Of a stretch of DNA of 8,469 bases, positions 5,633 through 8,469 are shown piece after piece (position 1 is the first letter of the stretch; every line of letters starts with the position of its first letter). The position numbers and the translations under genes are program-made. The notes below the pieces were generated by a model, which searched no databases, was not told the origin of the DNA, and saw nothing but the letters and a program-made list of their open reading frames with translations. This DNA is from Albimonas sp041685625 (lineage in GTDB: Bacteria; Pseudomonadota; Alphaproteobacteria; Rhodobacterales; Rhodobacteraceae): positions 1-8,469 of the forward strand of contig JAWLFJ010000145.1 in NCBI GenBank assembly GCA_041685625.1, written 5' to 3'.

Positions 5633-7198
5633 TCAGGAGGCGCGCTCGGCCAGCATGTCCCTCAGCACGCGGTGCAGGATCTTGCCGGTGGCGTTGCGGG
5701 GCATCTCGTCGGGCGCGAGAAAGGCTACGCCCCGCGGGCGCTTGTAGCCGGCGAGGCGGGTCTTCGACCACGCGATCAGGTCGTCCGCGGTCAGGCCCGC
5801 GCCGTCGCGCAGCACCACCGCGGCCTGAACCCGCTCGCCCCATTTCGGATCGGGCATGCCGATCACGGCGACGTCCCTGACGTCCGGATGCGCGGCGAGC
5901 GCGGCCTCGACTTCCGAGGGATAGACGTTCTCGCCCCCCGAGATGATCATGTTCTTCTTTCGGTCGATCAGCCGGATGAAGCCGTCCGCGTCGCGCAGCG
6001 CCATGTCGCCGACGCTGAGATGGGCGCCGCGGAACGCCTCCGCCGTCTTCTCCGGCAGGTTCCAGTATCCGTCGAAGGCGTAGGGACCGCAGGAGAAGAG
6101 CTCTCCGATCTCGCCGTCCGGCACCTCGTTCCCGGCCTCGTCCAGCAGGCGGATCGGGGCGGATCCCACGACCTCGCGGCCGACCGTGCCGAGATGGTCG
6201 AACTGCTCGTCGGGGTGCAGCATCGTCACCCAGCCGGCCTCGGTGGAGCCGTAGAGCTCGAACAGGCCGGAATTGGGGAACATCTCCATCACCGCGCGCT
6301 TGGTCTCGGCGCGCGCGGGGGCGGAGGAGATCATCAGCTTCTCCACCCGCTCGAAGCCGGCGGCGCCGCGCTCGGCCTCGGGCACGTCGCGCATCATCGT
6401 GAAGTGCGTGGGCACGAGGGAGGAGAAGGTGACGCCTTTCTCTCCGATGGCGCGCAGGCAGAGGGCGGCGTCGAAGGCGGGGCGCGAGAAGATCGTCACC
6501 ATGGCCCCGATCGAGAGAAAGGAGGTGAAGAAGTTCAGCGAGTTGGCGTGGCACATGGGCATGACCAGAAGCGCGTCGTCGCGCCGCTTCAGGCCCAGCT
6601 CCACCTGCGTCATCAGAGCCAGCATGGCCATGCCGCGATGGCCGCGGATCGCGCCCTTGGGGTTGCCGGTGGTGCCGGAGGTGTACATCAGGCACCAGGG
6701 GTCGTCGGGAGAGACCGTCGCGTCCGGCTCCACGTCGGCAGCGGTGGCGATCAGGGTCTCGTAGCTCCGCCAGCCGGCCGGGGCGCGGTCGGCGCCGAAG
6801 TGGACGTAGCGGTCGTCGGGAAGGGCCAGGTCGCCGCGGATCTCATCGACCGCGCCGATCAGCGCGTCCTCGGCCAGCACGGCGGCGACGCCGCAGTCCT
6901 CGAGGATGAAGCGGACCTCCGGCGCCACGAGGCGGAAGTTCACCGGCACGGCGATCAGACCGGCCTTGGCGACGGCGACGTAGATCTCGGCCCACTCGAC
7001 GCGGTTGTAGGCAAGCACCGCGACGCGGTCGCCCTGGGCGAGCCCGAGGCCGGTCAGGCCGTTGGCCAGCCGGCGGGCGCGGGCGTTCCACTCGGCGAAG
7101 GTCATCTCGCGTTCGAGGTCGCGGGCGCCGAGCCGGTGTGGCTGAATCCGGGCCTGGGCGCTCAGCATCTCTCCGATCGTGAGCGGGGGCATGCTCAT
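5633..7198 (-). CDS. Class I adenylate-forming acyl-CoA synthetase (AMP-binding)
   Basis: 521 aa, full family length. It activates a carboxylic acid with ATP to an acyl-adenylate, then transfers it to CoA. Visible core motifs: phosphate loop YTSGTTGNPKG (172-182), YGSTE (316-320), GD at 397-398 (VGDMA, the usual TGD), hinge region IDRKKNMIISGGENVYP (411-427) and PRNATGKIL with catalytic Lys506. All are intact. No signal peptide or membrane span is seen, so it is cytoplasmic. ATG at 7198 is backed by GGGAGGAG eight bases upstream; the second Met (MPPLT, residue 3) is a less likely start. It is the middle gene of the operon, 26 bp after gntR and 44 bp before the ThDP enzyme gene. The overall look is that of medium/long-chain or aryl acyl-CoA ligases; the acyl-binding pocket cannot be read reliably, so the substrate is unknown. 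Confidence 0.95.
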   Translation of the reverse strand: MSMPPLTIGEMLSAQARIQPHRLGARDLEREMTFAEWNARARRLANGLTGLGLAQGDRVAVLAYNRVEWAEIYVAVAKAGLIAVPVNFRLVAPEVRFILEDCGVAAVLAEDALIGAVDEIRGDLALPDDRYVHFGADRAPAGWRSYETLIATAADVEPDATVSPDDPWCLMYTSGTTGNPKGAIRGHRGMAMLALMTQVELGLKRRDDALLVMPMCHANSLNFFTSFLSIGAMVTIFSRPAFDAALCLRAIGEKGVTFSSLVPTHFTMMRDVPEAERGAAGFERVEKLMISSAPARAETKRAVMEMFPNSGLFELYGSTEAGWVTMLHPDEQFDHLGTVGREVVGSAPIRLLDEAGNEVPDGEIGELFSCGPYAFDGYWNLPEKTAEAFRGAHLSVGDMALRDADGFIRLIDRKKNMIISGGENVYPSEVEAALAAHPDVRDVAVIGMPDPKWGERVQAAVVLRDGAGLTADDLIAWSKTRLAGYKRPRGVAFLAPDEMPRNATGKILHRVLRDMLAERAS

Positions 7199-7206
7199 GG
7201 GGCGGT

Positions 7207-7214
7207 CTCCTCCC
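7207..7214 (-). promoter_or_regulatory. Ribosome-binding site of the acyl-CoA synthetase
   Basis: GGGAGGAG on the minus strand, eight bases before ATG 7198-7196, in the 26-bp gap after gntR. It is a near-ideal Shine-Dalgarno and favours the first of the two closely spaced Met codons. Confidence 0.75.
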
Positions 7215-7224
7215 GGATGTCGTC

Positions 7225-7920
7225 TCAGCCGCCGGCGGCGTTCGCAGGCCGCGCTTCCAGCGCGGCGCGCAGGGTCTCGGCGGCGTGGAGATCGTGCTCC
7301 ACCGCGAGCCGCTCGGCCCGGTCCGGGTCGCCGGCGGCGACGGTCTCGAGGATCTCCGCGTGCTGGCGCCAGATCTCGCGCGGCAGCTCGGCGTGGCGCA
7401 GGACCTCGCCCATGGCGCGGCGCAGAAAACGCCAGTGCGGCTCGGCCGTGCGGGCGAGCAGCGGGTTGCCGGAGCTCTCGTAGAGCAGGGCGTGCAGGTC
7501 GGCGTCGTGACGGACCTGACCGGCCACGTCGCCGGCGGCGACCGACGCCTCGCCCTGCCGCAGGATCTCGCGGCCGAGGCGGGCGATCTCCGCGGCGGCG
7601 CCGGGAACGCCGCGCGCCCGTTCCGCCGCCATGCGCGCGGCGAGGCCGTCCAGCGCCGCGCGGATGTCGTAGTGGTGGCGCATCAGCTCGACGTCGAGGG
7701 GCGTCACCTGAAGGCCGCGGCGCCCGATCGCCTCCACCATGCCGTCGGCCCGGAGCAGCGCCATGGCCTGCTGCACCGGCTGGCGCGAGACGCCGAGCCG
7801 CGCGGCGAGCTGCTCCTGGACCAGATGCGCGCCGGCGGGAAGGGTCCCGGCGCAGATCTCGTCGAGTATGGCGTCGTAGACCTGCTGCGTCAGGCTCGGC
7901 TGCGGGGAGATGACCTTCAA
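7225..7920 (-). CDS. GntR-family transcriptional regulator, FadR/FCD subfamily
   Basis: 231 aa. The N-terminal winged helix-turn-helix spans about 9-72: LTQQVYDAILDEICAGTLPAG, then LAARLGVSRQPVQQAM as the recognition-helix region and EAIGRRGLQVTP as the wing. The C-terminal all-helical FCD ligand-binding domain spans about 78-215 and keeps the metal-site pattern D139, H143, H187, H209. Family members usually repress adjacent catabolic genes and release DNA on binding a carboxylic acid or acyl-CoA. As first gene of the operon, with a palindrome upstream, it is probably autoregulated and controls the two enzymes behind it. The start is TTG, with only a weak GAGAG upstream. No in-frame ATG or GTG exists between it and the stop at 7966-7968. 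An out-of-frame ATG lies 17 bases upstream (7937), so either TTG is real or one base has been lost. Confidence 0.93.
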   Translation of the reverse strand: MKVISPQPSLTQQVYDAILDEICAGTLPAGAHLVQEQLAARLGVSRQPVQQAMALLRADGMVEAIGRRGLQVTPLDVELMRHHYDIRAALDGLAARMAAERARGVPGAAAEIARLGREILRQGEASVAAGDVAGQVRHDADLHALLYESSGNPLLARTAEPHWRFLRRAMGEVLRHAELPREIWRQHAEILETVAAGDPDRAERLAVEHDLHAAETLRAALEARPANAAGG

Positions 7921-7937
7921 GGCTCGCTCTCGTTCAT
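7917..7937 (-). other. Possible six-residue leader ORF (MNESEP) overlapping the gntR start
   Basis: ATG at 7937 reads MNESEP and stops at TGA 7919-7917, which overlaps the TTG start of gntR as TTGA. It lacks a Shine-Dalgarno and starts directly at the edge of the operator palindrome. It could couple translation into gntR, or it could be the true N-terminus separated from the body by a one-base indel. It may also be chance. Confidence 0.2.
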
Positions 7938-7959
7938 GGAACTCTGAATTCAGAATTCC
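7938..7959. promoter_or_regulatory. Candidate GntR operator, 22-bp near-perfect palindrome
   Basis: A perfect 12-bp core TCTGAATTCAGA (7943-7954) is flanked, after one non-complementary pair (7942 C / 7955 A), by GGAA on one side and TTCC on the other (7938-7941, 7956-7959). Thus 10 of 11 base pairs are symmetric. It is AT-rich in very GC-rich surroundings and ends 17 bp before the gntR start codon. GntR dimers bind palindromes of this size. It overlaps the end of the candidate -10 element and the likely transcription start, so binding would repress the operon. Confidence 0.7.
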
Positions 7960-7986
7960 GATACGTCATCGTGGAGATCGGATCAA
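7958..7986 (-). promoter_or_regulatory. Candidate sigma70-type promoter of the gntR operon
   Basis: On the minus strand, TTGATC (7986-7981; four of six match TTGACA) is followed after 17 bases by TATCGG (7963-7958; three of six match TATAAT). The -10 runs into the operator palindrome. Spacing is ideal but the hexamers are weak, so this is a suggestion only. Confidence 0.35.
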
Positions 7987-8360
7987 CCTCGGACTCGGCG
8001 GGTGGAGCCCGTGAGCGCCGTTCGACGCCTCTTCGCGGCCCGTCGGACCGCATGCGGGGGGATCGCGGATCGCCGCCGTGCGGCGGGAAGGCGCGCGTTT
8101 CGCCTCAGGCCTCGGTTCGGCGGTTCGCAGCGGAACGTCCTAACGGCGCTCGAGCGAGGGATGCGGCTGCGGTCGTCGCCGGCGAGAGACCGGCCTTCGT
8201 CGCGTCCGTCGCGTCCGTCGCCTTTCGCGAGCACGGACGGCGTCGCGTGGGCCGCGGCGATCGACGGCCTCCGATCCTCCGCCCCAGGCGGAACTGACGG
8301 CTCCGGGCGTTCGGCAGCGCCGCGGGTCAGGTCCGCGACGCGGCCCTCCGCTCACGCGGT
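7987..8360. other. Region without recognisable gene upstream of the operon
   Basis: About 370 GC-rich bases. The open frames on both strands are arginine/proline-rich, have no Shine-Dalgarno I would trust and no known motif. The only local structure seen is a 9-bp unit (GTCGCGTCC) repeated twice, with a partial third copy, at 8199-8222. Confidence 0.5.
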
Positions 8361-8380
8361 CGCCGGGCTCAAGCCCGGCG
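8361..8380. repeat. Hairpin with TCAA loop
   Basis: CGCCGGGC, loop TCAA, GCCCGGCG: a perfect 8-bp stem. GCCGGGC/GCCCGGC palindromes with a short loop are common in intergenic DNA of high-GC alphaproteobacteria. First of three hairpins in a row; no T-run follows on either strand. Confidence 0.6.
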
Positions 8381-8381
8381 C

Positions 8382-8394
8382 ACACGGCGCGTGT
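8382..8394. repeat. Short hairpin ACACG-GCG-CGTGT
   Basis: A 5-bp stem with a 3-base loop, two bases after the previous hairpin and seven before the next. Weak alone; of interest only as part of the row. Confidence 0.35.
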
Positions 8395-8400
8395 CGATCC

Positions 8401-8439
8401 CGGCGGGACAGGCGCCGGCGACCGGCGCCTGTGCCGCCG
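8401..8439. repeat. Strong 39-base inverted repeat (18-pair stem, one mismatch)
   Basis: The inner arms ACAGGCGCCGG and CCGGCGCCTGT (8408-8418, 8422-8432) pair perfectly around a CGA loop. After one G-G mismatch (8407/8433) six more pairs follow (8401-8406 with 8434-8439). It could end transcription from a gene beyond the right edge, be a repetitive intergenic palindrome or be a structured RNA. There is no T-run, so a classical Rho-independent terminator is not supported. Confidence 0.65.
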
Positions 8440-8469
8440 TCCGCGCGCCCGGGCCGAGCACGGGCCGCG

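Noticed and set aside
3846..6695. 949-residue open frame on the minus strand covering the ThDP enzyme plus about 370 upstream codons
   Set aside because: The upstream part is an out-of-frame shadow of the acyl-CoA synthetase gene, rich in Arg/Gly. The ATG at 5588 has a good Shine-Dalgarno, and the 580-aa product matches the family's length.
4200..7483. Long plus-strand frames (515 and 603 codons) antisense to the operon
   Set aside because: They are mirror frames caused by G/C-biased third positions of the real genes. They have His/Gly/Ala-rich composition, no domain and no plausible ribosome-binding site.
8199..8222. Tandem GTCGCGTCC repeat
   Set aside because: Only two full 9-bp copies plus a partial third; too short to distinguish from GC-rich chance.
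7971..8385. Open frames of about 80-110 codons upstream of the regulator
   Set aside because: Low-complexity Arg/Pro-rich translations, no motif, overlapping on both strands, typical of open frames by chance at this GC content.
1..8469. CRISPR array, tRNA/rRNA, phage attachment site, toxin-antitoxin or defence system
   Set aside because: No regularly spaced repeats, no cloverleaf or rRNA-like sequence and no recognisable defence or toxin proteins were seen on either strand.

Overview
The window is high-GC DNA (third codon positions strongly G/C) that looks like an alphaproteobacterium of the Rhodobacterales/Hyphomicrobiales kind. This rests on base composition, the style of the insertion-sequence (IS) remnants and the operon content; no rRNA or tRNA is present to confirm it.

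Right part (about 3846-7986, minus strand): an intact three-gene operon read right to left. A FadR-type (FCD) GntR regulator comes first. It is followed 26 bp later by a 521-aa class I adenylate-forming acyl-CoA synthetase, and 44 bp after that by a 580-aa thiamine-diphosphate (ThDP) enzyme of the acetolactate synthase / 2-hydroxyacyl-CoA lyase superfamily. A near-perfect 22-bp palindrome, unusually AT-rich for this DNA, lies just upstream of the regulator and touches a candidate -10 element. It is the obvious operator. The simplest reading is a repressor-controlled catabolic module in which a carboxylic acid is activated to its CoA thioester and a ThDP enzyme then breaks (or forms) a C-C bond next to the carbonyl. 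The substrate cannot be read from sequence.

Left part (1 to about 3830): an IS graveyard without any intact gene. An IS30-family element (1301-2762) can be delimited to the base by 27-bp imperfect inverted repeats and a 3-bp CAG target duplication. It sits inside the transposase gene of an IS3-family remnant (about 985-1300 and 2763-3053). That remnant is in turn flanked by two pieces of an IS5-family transposase, both on the minus strand and in the order expected of one interrupted gene (N-terminal piece 3054-3330, internal piece 1-180). A second, different IS5-family orfA remnant (3461 to about 3810, plus strand) runs convergently towards the ThDP gene and carries an amber codon in place of a tryptophan. 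The IS30 and IS3 copies have lost catalytic residues, and all are decayed by frameshifts, stops or truncation. Positions 181-985 are unassigned.

Far right (7987-8469): no recognisable gene. A tandem group of three hairpins occupies 8361-8439, the last an 18-pair stem with a single mismatch.
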